DNA from: Streptomyces sp. H27-H5
GTDB taxonomy: Bacteria > Actinomycetota > Actinomycetes > Streptomycetales > Streptomycetaceae
Assembly: GCF_026627505.1 (NCBI RefSeq)
Contig: NZ_JAPNLK010000003.1
Span: 91,010-155,009 of the forward strand
Direction: 5' to 3'
Length of the DNA stretch: 64,000 bases
The notes under the pieces were generated by a model. It worked only from the letters and a program-made list of their open reading frames with translations, had not been told where the DNA came from and did not search any database. A program made the position numbers and the translations under genes. The number at the start of each line of letters is the position of its first letter. Position 1 is the first letter of the stretch. Below are positions 30,900 to 41,623 of this stretch, in pieces.

Positions 30900-32159
30900 C
30901 TACCGCCGCTCGCGCGGCAGGACCGCGGACACCTTGAAGCCGCCGTCGTCCGTCGGCCCCGAGACGAACACCCCGCCGAGTCCGAGCACCCGTTCGCGCA
31001 TCCCCACCAGTCCGTTGCCGCCGCTGGGCAGTCCCGGTTCGGCGGCCTTGCCGTCACACGGCCCGTTCTCCACCTGCATGGCCACCTCACCGTCCCGGTG
31101 GGCCAGCCGTACGACGACCTTCGCGCCCGGCGCGTGCTTGTGGCAGTTGGTCAACGCCTCCTGCACCACGCGGTACGCGGTCTGTTCGACCTCGGCCGGA
31201 TAGCCGGGGCACTCGCCCCGCACGTCCAGTTCGACGACCATCCCCGCCGTGCGGGACTGCCCGACCAGCGCCTCCAGTTCGTCCATCGACGGCCCGTCCT
31301 CGAAGATCCCCACCAACGCCGGCCGCGCCAGGGAGGCACTGGCCGGCTTCGGCGACTCGGCCCGCAGCACGCCCAGCATCTCGCGCAGTTCCGTCAGCGC
31401 CTGCCGCCCCATGTCGCCCACCAGGGCAGCGTTCTTCACGGCCTTCACGGGATCCTTCGCGGCCACCGCCTGGAGGGCCGCCGCGTGCACCACCATCAGC
31501 GACACCCGGTGGGCGACCACGTCGTGCATCTCGCGCGCGATCCGCGTCCGTTCCTCCGTGCGGGCCCACTCGGCCCGCTCCTCCGCGCGGTCCGCCAACA
31601 GCGACAGTTCCCGCTCCAGCGAGTCCGCGCGTTCGTGGAGGCTCTCCATCAACCGGCGGCGCGCCCCGATGTACAGCCCGAGCAGCACCGGCGGCACGGT
31701 CAGCGCCACCGCCACGAACACGGACAGCACGACCACGAGCGTCCCGTCGGCCTCCACGTCCCCGCGCGTCCGCATGTACATCACGACGAACGTCCCGGCC
31801 AGCGACATCGACGCGAGCGTGGCGGTGATCCGGCGGGGCACGTCGGAGGAGGCCAGCGTGTACAGGCCCACCACCGCGAGGAGGAACCCCATCGCGGCGG
31901 GGGTGACGGCGATGGCCACCAGCACCACGGCGATGGGCCACCTGCGTCGCAGCACGAGCGTGGCCCCCACCACGAGCCCGAACAGCACCCCGAGGACCAC
32001 GGGAATGCCGGCCTCGTGGGCGAAGGGCACCCCCTCGACGGCGCACTCGGCGGCGGACACCACACCGAGTCCCACGTCCAGCGCGGCGCTCCGCCGCCTC
32101 TCCCACCACCAGGGGCCGTCGCGCCCCATCCCGTCCCGCTCTTCCCCCGTACTGGTCAT
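30900..32159 (-). CDS. Orphan sensor histidine kinase (HisKA_3/NarL-partner type)
   Basis: A 419-aa membrane kinase. Several hydrophobic helices (about 26-42, 52-70, 73-105, 111-129 and 139-165) are followed by a coiled dimerisation region. The H-box is EERTRIAREMHDVVAHRVS with phospho-accepting His212. The HATPase domain has VVQEALTNCHKHA (N-box) and GNGLVGMRERV (G-box). Such kinases pair with NarL/LuxR response regulators, but none is adjacent; the nearest is 14 kb away at 45346. ATG 32159 has only a weak GGA upstream. The transmembrane domain suggests sensing of a membrane or envelope signal. Confidence 0.87.
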   Translation of the reverse strand: MTSTGEERDGMGRDGPWWWERRRSAALDVGLGVVSAAECAVEGVPFAHEAGIPVVLGVLFGLVVGATLVLRRRWPIAVVLVAIAVTPAAMGFLLAVVGLYTLASSDVPRRITATLASMSLAGTFVVMYMRTRGDVEADGTLVVVLSVFVAVALTVPPVLLGLYIGARRRLMESLHERADSLERELSLLADRAEERAEWARTEERTRIAREMHDVVAHRVSLMVVHAAALQAVAAKDPVKAVKNAALVGDMGRQALTELREMLGVLRAESPKPASASLARPALVGIFEDGPSMDELEALVGQSRTAGMVVELDVRGECPGYPAEVEQTAYRVVQEALTNCHKHAPGAKVVVRLAHRDGEVAMQVENGPCDGKAAEPGLPSGGNGLVGMRERVLGLGGVFVSGPTDDGGFKVSAVLPRERR

Positions 32160-32363
32160 GCCGTCCAGCCTACGCAGGGGCCCCGGTCGGCAGGCGAGCG
32201 AAATTCCCGGGGACGAGGGCGCGCGACACCCCTCACGCGCGCCGCGCGACGCGCGTACTGCAAGGCACCGATCCATACCGTCGCGATGAGGGGCGGTGGT
32301 GCGGCATAGTAGGTCTCGTCGACTCGACCACCAGGGAGTAATGTCCGGTCAAGTCACGGTTGA

Positions 32364-32435
32364 TCCCCTGTGGTGTAATTGGCAGCACTGAGGCTTTTGG
32401 TGCCTTATGTCCGGGTTCGAGTCCTGGCGGGGGAG
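32364..32435 (+). tRNA. tRNA-Gln (anticodon TTG)
   Basis: 72 nt fold into a cloverleaf. The 7-bp acceptor stem is TCCCCTG with CGGGGGA, discriminator G. The anticodon stem is GAGGC/GCCTT with the 7-nt loop TTTTGGT giving anticodon TTG. The T-arm is CCGGG-TTCGAGT-CCTGG. CCA is not encoded. It reads CAA. Placed immediately upstream of glmU, as in other streptomycetes. Confidence 0.95.
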
Positions 32436-32447
32436 CTTTCACACATG

Positions 32448-32474
32448 CGGGTCCCGACCTCCGGTCGGGACCCG
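32448..32474 (+). terminator. Terminator of the tRNA-Gln gene
   Basis: 12-bp perfect stem (CGGGTCCCGACC and complement) with a 3-nt loop, starting 13 nt after the tRNA and followed by a mildly T-rich stretch. Confidence 0.7.
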
Positions 32475-32543
32475 GCTTCGTTTCCGCCCCCCGGCCCCCG
32501 GCTATCCTTCACGGGTCCACCCCCGAAGCCGAAGGGCACCCCC

Positions 32544-33989
32544 GTGAGCGCAACCCGCCCGGCAGCCGTCGTCGTACTCGCAGCGGGTGAAGGCACCCGC
32601 ATGAAGTCGGCCACACCGAAGGTTCTGCACGAGATCAGCGGGCGTTCGCTCGTCGGTCACGTCGTCGCCGCCTCGCGCGAGCTCGACCCCGCACACCTCG
32701 TGGTCGTCGTCGGCCACGCACGCGAGCAGGTCACCGCGCACCTCGCCGACATCGACGCCGATGTCCGCACGGCCGTCCAGTACGAGCAGAACGGCACCGG
32801 ACACGCCGTCCGGATGGCCCTCGAAGAACTCGGCGGCGAGCAGACCGGCACCGTGGTCGTCGTCTGCGGCGACACCCCGCTGCTGACCGGCGAGACCCTC
32901 GCCGAACTCACCGCCACGCACGAGGCCGACGGCAACGCCGTCACCGTGCTGACCGCCGAGGTGCCCGACTCGACCGGCTACGGCCGCATCATCCGCGGCG
33001 CCGACGGCGCCGTGACCGCGATCGTCGAGCACAAGGACGCCACCGACGCGCAGCGCGCGATCCGTGAGATCAACTCGGGGGTCTTCGCGTTCGACGGGGC
33101 CCTGCTGAGCGACGCGCTGGGCAAGGTCCGCACGGACAACAGCCAGGGCGAGGAGTACCTCACCGACGTGCTCGGCATCCTGCGCGAGGCCGGCCACCGC
33201 GTCGGCGCGGCGGTCGGCGCCGACCACCGTCAGATCCTCGGCATCAACAACCGGGTGCAACTCGCCCAGGCACGGGCCCTGCTGAACGCGCGCCTGCTGG
33301 AGAACGCGATGCTCTCCGGCGTGACCGTCGTCGACCCGGCGAGCACGCTGGTGGACGTGACGGTCACCTTCGGGCAGGACGCGGTCATCCACCCGGGTAC
33401 GCAGCTCCTGGGTGCCACGCACATCGCGGAGGGCGCCGAGGTCGGCCCCAACACCCGCCTGAAGGACACCCGGGTCGGCCCCCGGGCGCGCGTCGACAAC
33501 ACGGTGGCGGACACCGCCGTGATCGGCGAGTCGGCGTCCGTCGGCCCGTTCGCGTACCTGCGTCCGGGGACGAACCTCGGCCTGAAGGCCAAGGCCGGCA
33601 CCTACGTCGAGATGAAGAACGCGACCATCGGCGAGGGCACCAAGGTGCCGCACCTCTCGTACGTGGGCGACGCGACCATCGGCGAGTACACGAACATCGG
33701 TGCGGCCAGCGTGTTCGTGAACTACGACGGCGAGAACAAGCACCACACGACCATCGGTTCACACTGCAAGACGGGCTCGGACAACATGTTTGTGGCGCCC
33801 ATCACCATCGGGGACGGCGCCTACACGGCGGCCGGCTCGGTGATCACGAAGGACGTCCCGGCCGGCGCGCTGGCCGTGGCCCGTGGCCAGCAGCGGAATA
33901 TCGAGGGTTGGGTGGCCCGCAAGCGTCCGGGGAGCGCCGCGGCGACGGCGGCCCAGTCGGTGGCTCCGGAGGACTCCGACGGCCGTTGA
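32544..33989 (+). CDS. glmU: Bifunctional GlcNAc-1-P uridyltransferase / GlcN-1-P acetyltransferase GlmU
   Basis: Makes UDP-GlcNAc for peptidoglycan in two steps. The N-terminal nucleotidyltransferase domain has LAAGEGTRMKSATPKVLH, QYEQNGTGHAVRMA and GDTPLLTGE. The C-terminal left-handed beta-helix (about 250-450) has AYLRPGTNLG, MKNATIGEGTKVPHLSYVG and NYDGENKHHTTIG with the acetyl-transfer His. Length 481 aa, with a short extra tail. GTG 32544 is chosen because GAAGGG lies 8 nt upstream and the protein starts SATRPAAVVVLAAGEG; an upstream in-frame ATG would read through the tRNA. Followed by prs 134 bp later. Confidence 0.97.
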   Translation: MSATRPAAVVVLAAGEGTRMKSATPKVLHEISGRSLVGHVVAASRELDPAHLVVVVGHAREQVTAHLADIDADVRTAVQYEQNGTGHAVRMALEELGGEQTGTVVVVCGDTPLLTGETLAELTATHEADGNAVTVLTAEVPDSTGYGRIIRGADGAVTAIVEHKDATDAQRAIREINSGVFAFDGALLSDALGKVRTDNSQGEEYLTDVLGILREAGHRVGAAVGADHRQILGINNRVQLAQARALLNARLLENAMLSGVTVVDPASTLVDVTVTFGQDAVIHPGTQLLGATHIAEGAEVGPNTRLKDTRVGPRARVDNTVADTAVIGESASVGPFAYLRPGTNLGLKAKAGTYVEMKNATIGEGTKVPHLSYVGDATIGEYTNIGAASVFVNYDGENKHHTTIGSHCKTGSDNMFVAPITIGDGAYTAAGSVITKDVPAGALAVARGQQRNIEGWVARKRPGSAAATAAQSVAPEDSDGR

Positions 33990-34123
33990 GGTGAACTGAC
34001 CGGAAACAGGTGCGCCCTGGACGGCGTACCGTGATAGGTGCACGCAATTCGGCTGGCTCACCGTGTGCGGGACGGACGCGCACGGGGGCGAGCAGCTTTC
34101 CACACGTCTGAGGAGACAGTGCT

Positions 34124-35101
34124 GTGACCGGGATCAAGACGACCGGCGAGAAGAAGCTGATGCTCTTCTCCGGCCGCGCCCACCCCGAGCTGGCCGAGGA
34201 GGTCGCACACCAGTTGGGTGTCGGTCTCGTGCCGACCAAGGCTTTCGACTTCGCGAACGGTGAGATCTACGTCCGCTTCCAGGAGTCGGCTCGTGGCGCG
34301 GACTGCTTCCTGATCCAGAGCCACACGGCTCCGATCAACAAGTGGATCATGGAGCAGCTGATCATGATCGACGCGCTGAAGCGTGCGTCGGCCCGCTCCA
34401 TCACCGTGATCGTCCCGTCCTACGGGTACGCCCGCCAGGACAAGAAGCACAAGGGCCGCGAGCCGATCTCGGCGCGCCTGGTCGCGGACCTGCTGAAGAC
34501 GGCCGGTGCGGACCGCATCCTGACCGTCGACCTGCACACCGACCAGATCCAGGGCTTCTTCGACGGCCCGGTCGACCACCTGTCCGCCCTCACCGTCCTC
34601 GCGGACTACGTCGGCGCCAAGGTGGACCGCACCAAGCTCACGATCGTCTCCCCGGACGCCGGTCGCGTGCGCGTGGCCGACCGCTGGTGCGACCGTCTGG
34701 ACGCGCCGCTGGCCATCGTGCACAAGCGCCGCGACAAGGACGTCGCCAACCAGGTGACCGTCCACGAGGTCGTCGGTGAGGTCAAGGGCCGCGTCTGCGT
34801 CCTGGTCGACGACATGATCGACACGGGTGGCACCATCTGCGCCGCCGCCGACGCGCTGTTCGCGCACGGCGCGGAGGACGTCATCGTGACGGCCACGCAC
34901 GGCATCCTGTCCGGCCCCGCGGCCGACCGCCTGAAGAACTCCAAGGTCAGCGAGTTCGTGTTCACGAACACCCTGCCCGACCCGTCGGACCTGGAGCTCG
35001 ACAAGATCACGGTGCTGTCGATCGCCCCGATGATCGCGCGCGCCGTGCGCGAGGTCTTCGAGGACGGCTCGGTCACCAGCCTGTTCGAGGAGCAGCAGTA
35101 G
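34124..35101 (+). CDS. prs: Ribose-phosphate pyrophosphokinase (PRPP synthase)
   Basis: Converts ribose-5-phosphate and ATP to PRPP for nucleotide, His and Trp synthesis; cytosolic. 325 aa. Class I motifs: SGRAHPELAEEVA, FANGEIYVRF, SYGYARQDKKHKGREPI, the divalent-metal motif VDLHTDQIQGFFD and the PRPP-binding loop VLVDDMIDTGGTI. GTG start at 34124 with GAGGAG about 9 nt upstream. It lies between glmU and rplY, the conserved actinobacterial order, possibly sharing transcription with glmU. Confidence 0.97.
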   Translation: MTGIKTTGEKKLMLFSGRAHPELAEEVAHQLGVGLVPTKAFDFANGEIYVRFQESARGADCFLIQSHTAPINKWIMEQLIMIDALKRASARSITVIVPSYGYARQDKKHKGREPISARLVADLLKTAGADRILTVDLHTDQIQGFFDGPVDHLSALTVLADYVGAKVDRTKLTIVSPDAGRVRVADRWCDRLDAPLAIVHKRRDKDVANQVTVHEVVGEVKGRVCVLVDDMIDTGGTICAAADALFAHGAEDVIVTATHGILSGPAADRLKNSKVSEFVFTNTLPDPSDLELDKITVLSIAPMIARAVREVFEDGSVTSLFEEQQ

Positions 35102-35133
35102 GCGCTCCCGCCGCTGCGCGGTAGATCCTTTTG

Positions 35134-35190
35134 GGTACGGCCTCCCGGCCGGGTAGACTCCACGAGTTGCTCGGCGAGGGAGGCCGTACC
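35134..35190 (+). promoter_or_regulatory. Inverted repeat overlapping the rplY promoter/leader
   Basis: Perfect 13-bp inverted repeat GGTACGGCCTCCC / GGGAGGCCGTACC spaced by 31 nt. Inside it are TTGGGT (35131-35136) and TAGACT (35153-35158), a plausible promoter with a 16-nt spacer. Transcription would then give rplY a structured leader of roughly 130 nt. It could be an operator, or part of an autogenous L25 control element. Confidence 0.45.
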
Positions 35191-35293
35191 TGTTCACACG
35201 GGTGTCGGCGCTCCGTTATCGACGCGCTCTTCGTAGCAGGCCGTTCCGGCCGGGTGACTGTCGTCCATTTCCGTCACCCCACGAGGAGTGAGC

Positions 35294-35875
35294 ATGTCCG
35301 AGGTCAAGCTTTCCGCCCAGCTCCGTGACACCTTCGGCAAGGGCTCTGCCCGTCAGGCGCGTCGCGACGCCCTGACCCCCGCCGTCATCTACGGCCACGG
35401 CACCGACCCGAAGCACGTCAACGTCGACGCCCACGCCCTTCAGCTGGCGCTGCGCACCCCGAACGTCCTGCTCTCCCTGGACCTCGGCGACGCCGGCACC
35501 GAGCTGGTCATCCCGAAGGCCGTGCAGAAGCACCCCCTGAAGCGCACGATCTCCCACGTCGACTTCCTGATCGTCAAGAAGGGCGAGAAGGTCACCGTCG
35601 ACGTCGCGATCGTCACCGAGGGCGAGCTGGCCGCCGGCGGCAACATGCTGGAGACCCTCCAGAACACCATCTCCGTCGAGGCCGAGGCCACCCACATCCC
35701 GACCGAGGTCACCGTCTCCATCGCGGGCCTCGAGGCCGGCGACACCATCCACGCCAAGGACCTGGTCCTCCCGAAGGGCACCACCCTGGCCGTCGACGGC
35801 GACATCGCCGTCCTCCAGGTCGTCGCCCCGCAGGCCGAGGAGCCGACCGCCGAGGCCGAGGGCACCGAGGCCTGA
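35294..35875 (+). CDS. rplY: 50S ribosomal protein L25/general stress protein Ctc
   Basis: Binds 5S rRNA. The 193-aa long Ctc form has an N-terminal L25 domain ([35 protein letters not shown]) and a C-terminal beta domain (about 100-180), followed by an acidic tail ([12 protein letters not shown]). The ATG at 35294 has GAGGAG 5 nt upstream; the in-frame GTG at 35288 overlaps that site and is rejected. It is preceded by a long leader with an inverted repeat and followed by a terminator before pth. Confidence 0.96.
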   Translation: MSEVKLSAQLRDTFGKGSARQARRDALTPAVIYGHGTDPKHVNVDAHALQLALRTPNVLLSLDLGDAGTELVIPKAVQKHPLKRTISHVDFLIVKKGEKVTVDVAIVTEGELAAGGNMLETLQNTISVEAEATHIPTEVTVSIAGLEAGDTIHAKDLVLPKGTTLAVDGDIAVLQVVAPQAEEPTAEAEGTEA

Positions 35876-35905
35876 GCCTCGCCCTCCCCTCTCGGCACTT
35901 GCTGA

Positions 35906-35946
35906 ACGACCGCCGTCCGGCTCCACTGGAGCGGGACGGCGGTCGT
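35906..35946 (+). terminator. Terminator between rplY and pth
   Basis: 13-bp stem ACGACCGCCGTCC/GGACGGCGGTCGT, one mismatch, then an inner 5-bp GCTCC/GGAGC stem with an ACT loop. Followed by TCTTCGTT. Confidence 0.75.
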
Positions 35947-35966
35947 CTTCGTTAAGGAGCTTTTTG

Positions 35967-36557
35967 ATGTCGGACGACACGGCCCCCTGGCTGATCGTCG
36001 GTCTCGGGAACCCCGGGGCGGAGTACGCGGGCAACCGCCACAACATCGGGTTCATGGTCGTGGACCTGCTGGCCGAGCGGATGCGCGGCAAGTTCAAGGC
36101 GCACAAGGCGCGGGCGCAGGTGGTCGAGGGCCGGATCGGCCCGCCCGGCCCGGCGAACCGTCGGGTGGTGCTGGCCAAGCCCATGTCGTTCATGAACCTG
36201 TCGGGCGGCCCGGTGACGGCGCTGCGCGACTTCTACAAGGTTCCGTTGGACCGGATCGTCGCGGTCCACGACGAGTTGGACATCGACTACCCGACGCTGC
36301 GCCTGAAGCTGGGCGGCGGGGACAACGGCCACAACGGCCTGAAGTCGATGACGAAGGCGATGGGGCCGGACTACCACCGGGTCCGCTGCGGCATCGGCCG
36401 GCCGCCGGGCCGGATGCAGGTGGCGGACTTCGTGCTGAAGGACTTCTCGTCCACGGAGCGCAAGGAGCTGGACTGGTTCGTCGACCGTTCGGCGGACGCG
36501 GTGGAGTGTCTGATCCAGGAGGGTCTGGAGCGCGCGCAGTCCACCTACAACTCCTGA
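35967..36557 (+). CDS. pth: Peptidyl-tRNA hydrolase
   Basis: Recycles peptidyl-tRNA released prematurely from ribosomes. 196 aa, normal length. Motifs: [21 protein letters not shown] with the catalytic His, [38 protein letters not shown] and [14 protein letters not shown] 35967 has AAGGAG 7 nt upstream; the TTG codon before it is unlikely to be used. Close to rplY as in most actinobacteria, but a hairpin lies between them. Convergent with ppc. Confidence 0.97.
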   Translation: MSDDTAPWLIVGLGNPGAEYAGNRHNIGFMVVDLLAERMRGKFKAHKARAQVVEGRIGPPGPANRRVVLAKPMSFMNLSGGPVTALRDFYKVPLDRIVAVHDELDIDYPTLRLKLGGGDNGHNGLKSMTKAMGPDYHRVRCGIGRPPGRMQVADFVLKDFSSTERKELDWFVDRSADAVECLIQEGLERAQSTYNS

Positions 36558-36565
36558 CGGAGACC

Positions 36566-36615
36566 ACACACGAAGGAAGCCCCCGCCGATCCGGCGGGGG
36601 CTTCCTTCGCGTGTG
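36566..36615. terminator. Bidirectional terminator between pth and ppc
   Basis: 17-bp perfect stem (arms 36571-36587 and 36593-36609, loop GATCC), extended by CACA/TGTG after a 2-nt bulge. Lies 10 bp from each gene end. Confidence 0.88.
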
Positions 36616-36624
36616 CGGGGTGCG

Positions 36625-39396
<2,772 letters not shown>

Positions 39397-39741
39397 AGGT
39401 GCGGCTCCTTGCAGTGTTCGAGCGCTACTGGGCGGTGGGCTCCCTGCCGTGCGCCGCGGCGCCTCCCGGATCTCGTCCGGGGGGTGTCCCCGCTGGTGCG
39501 CAGCTCGGGCTGCCCGTGCGGACCGCGCTGTCCGACGTGACCAGGATAGGTGTCCCGTGCCGGTGCCCCGGCAGAGCCGTGCGTACCGGACGGTAGCGGC
39601 GGTTTGTCCGACTCGACCGCCGACCCGCGGCCCTCTTGCCCCGCACGGGACCTTTGCCATACTTACGATGCCGTAACTTACGGGTCCGTAGGGTCCCCCG
39701 TAAGGGCACCTGCCGTCTCCCTCACCCCCCAGGGGATCACT
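39397..39741. other. Divergent promoter region between ppc and the desaturase gene
   Basis: 345 bp without a gene. The right third holds the desaturase promoter and operator array described separately. I found no clear ppc promoter in the GC-rich left part. Confidence 0.5.
39636..39703 (+). promoter_or_regulatory. Desaturase promoter with tandem palindromic operator
   Basis: TTGCCC (39636-39641) and CATACT (39658-39663) with a 16-nt spacer form a plausible promoter. Immediately downstream are TTACG-ATGC-CGTAA (39663-39676), TTACGGGTCCGTAG (39678-39691) and a third half-site CCGTAA (39698-39703). Overlap with the start of transcription suits a repressor, most simply the TetR protein encoded after the desaturase. 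Inference. Confidence 0.55.
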
Positions 39742-40722
39742 GTGACCATCAGTTCAGATCTGATCGAGGACGCGTCCGCGCCCTCCGATACGCCCGAACC
39801 GTCGGCGACGCTCGGTGGCGAGAACAAGCGTTCCGTCGAGCAGATCGCCCTGCTGCTGTTCATCACCCTCCCCTTCGTGGCCCTGCTGGCGGCGATTCCG
39901 CTGGCCTGGGGCTGGGGGGTGAGCTGGCTGGACGTCGGCCTGATGGTGTTCATGTACTTCCTGGCCTGCCACGGCATCACCATCGGCTTCCACCGCTACT
40001 TCACGCACGGTTCCTTCAAGGCGAAGCGGCCGCTGCGGATCGCGCTGGCGATCATGGGCTCGATGGCGGTGGAGGGTCCGCTGGTGCGCTGGGTGGCCGA
40101 CCACCGCAAGCACCACAAGTTCTCCGACCACGAGGGCGACCCGCATTCGCCGTGGCGGTTCGGCGAGACGCTGCCGGCGCTGATGAAGGGCCTGTGGTGG
40201 GCGCACATCGGGTGGCTCTTCGACGAGGAGCAGACCGACCAGCAGAAGTACGCGCCCGACCTGATCAAGGATCCGGCGATCCGGCGGATCTCGCGGGACT
40301 TCATCTACTGGACGATGTTCTCGCTGGCGCTGCCGCCGCTGGTCGGTGGTCTGGTGACGATGTCCTGGTGGGGCGCCTTCACGGCGTTCTTCTGGGGCTC
40401 GCTGGTGCGCGTGGCGCTGCTGCACCACGTGACGTGGTCGATCAACTCGATCTGCCACGCGGTGGGCAAGCGTCCGTTCAAGTCGCGCGACCGCAGTGGC
40501 AACGTGTGGTGGCTGGCGGTGCTGTCGTGCGGCGAGTCCTGGCACAACCTGCACCACGCCGATCCGACGTCGGCCCGGCACGGTGTGCTGCGCGGGCAGG
40601 TGGACTCCAGCGCCCGGCTGATCCGCTGGTTCGAGCAGCTGGGCTGGGCCTCTGACGTGCGGTGGCCGTCCGAGGCGCGCATCGACGCCCGGCGCAAGGA
40701 AAAGTCCTCGAACGCGGCATGA
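39742..40722 (+). CDS. Acyl-CoA/acyl-lipid delta-9-type fatty acid desaturase
   Basis: Membrane di-iron enzyme introducing a double bond into fatty acyl chains. 326 aa. The three His boxes are intact: HRYFTH (84-89), HRKHH (121-125) and HNLHH (268-272). Two pairs of hydrophobic helices surround them (about 35-80 and 185-225). The start is a GTG at 39742 with AGGGGA 6 nt upstream. Electron donor genes are not adjacent. Its stop overlaps the TetR start as ATGA, so enzyme and probable repressor are co-translated, giving a feedback loop on membrane fluidity (inference). Confidence 0.93.
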   Translation: MTISSDLIEDASAPSDTPEPSATLGGENKRSVEQIALLLFITLPFVALLAAIPLAWGWGVSWLDVGLMVFMYFLACHGITIGFHRYFTHGSFKAKRPLRIALAIMGSMAVEGPLVRWVADHRKHHKFSDHEGDPHSPWRFGETLPALMKGLWWAHIGWLFDEEQTDQQKYAPDLIKDPAIRRISRDFIYWTMFSLALPPLVGGLVTMSWWGAFTAFFWGSLVRVALLHHVTWSINSICHAVGKRPFKSRDRSGNVWWLAVLSCGESWHNLHHADPTSARHGVLRGQVDSSARLIRWFEQLGWASDVRWPSEARIDARRKEKSSNAA

Positions 40723-41393
40723 TGGGGGACGTGGCGATCGACGGCAGCAGTTCCAGCAGCGACAAGCCCCGGCGCGGCCGCCGGGTCCGGATGACGGGCG
40801 CCGAACGGCGTCAGCAACTGCTGGACATCGGCCGCACCCTGTTCGCCGAGAAGGGCTTCGAGGGCACGTCGGTGGAGGAGATCGCGGCCAAGGCCGGGGT
40901 GTCCAAGCCGGTGGTGTACGAGCACTTCGGCGGCAAGGAGGGCCTGTACGCGGTCGTCGTGGACCGGGAGATGCGCCAGCTGCTGGACGGGGTGACGGGT
41001 GCGCTGACCGCCGGGCATCCGCGGGAGCTGCTGGAGCAGGCGGCGTTCGCGCTGCTGGACTACATCGAGAACTACACGGACGGTTTCCGGATCCTGGTCC
41101 GGGACTCTCCGGTGGCGCAGTCGACGGGCACGTTCGCGTCGCTGATCAGTGACATCGCCACTCAGGTGGAGGACATCCTCGGGTTGGAGTTCAAGGCCCG
41201 GGGCTTCGATCCGAAGCTGGCGCCGCTGTACGCGCAGGCCCTGGTGGGCATGGTGGCGCTGACCGGGCAGTGGTGGCTGGAGACGCGGCAGCCGAAGAAG
41301 GCCGAGGTCGCCGCGCACCTGGTGAACCTGTCCTGGCACGGGCTGGAGAACCTGGAGGCGAAGCCTCGGCTGGTGGGTCACCGCAAGAGCTGA
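40719..41393 (+). CDS. TetR-family transcriptional regulator
   Basis: A 224-aa repressor-type protein. After a Ser-rich N-terminal tail, the DNA-binding domain (about 25-75) reads RRQQLLDIGRTLFAEKGFEGTSVEEIAAKAGVSKPVVYEHFGGKEGLYAVV. The remainder is an all-helical ligand domain (LLEQAAFALLDYIENYTDGFRI). Start ATG 40719 overlaps the desaturase stop (ATGA); ATG 40722 and GTG 40731 are also in frame. Cotranscription suggests it controls the desaturase operon by binding the TTACGG-type palindromes upstream and responding to acyl-CoA, as related desaturase regulators do. Confidence 0.9.
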   Translation: MMGDVAIDGSSSSSDKPRRGRRVRMTGAERRQQLLDIGRTLFAEKGFEGTSVEEIAAKAGVSKPVVYEHFGGKEGLYAVVVDREMRQLLDGVTGALTAGHPRELLEQAAFALLDYIENYTDGFRILVRDSPVAQSTGTFASLISDIATQVEDILGLEFKARGFDPKLAPLYAQALVGMVALTGQWWLETRQPKKAEVAAHLVNLSWHGLENLEAKPRLVGHRKS

Positions 41394-41415
41394 TCGAACC
41401 CGCCGCGGAGCGGTT

Positions 41416-41443
41416 GGTGCCCGGGCCCGGAGGCCCGGGCACC
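41416..41443 (+). terminator. Terminator after the TetR gene
   Basis: Perfect 12-bp stem GGTGCCCGGGCC/GGCCCGGGCACC with a 4-nt loop, 23 nt past the stop. The remaining gap to 41623 holds no visible gene. Confidence 0.75.
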
Positions 41444-41623
41444 GTGCGTTCTGAACGTGATCAAAACGGGGCCTCAAATGGCTACTGCCGTACGCCTCCC
41501 GGCTGTACTGTTCGGTTACTTCCCGGGGGGGAATGAGACCTCACTGCGATGCGACGCGCTTCAGCGCGCCTCCGCGCGGGTACATTCGACCCGGTTTCGC
41601 CTGCTTTTTTACAGGGAGACCTC

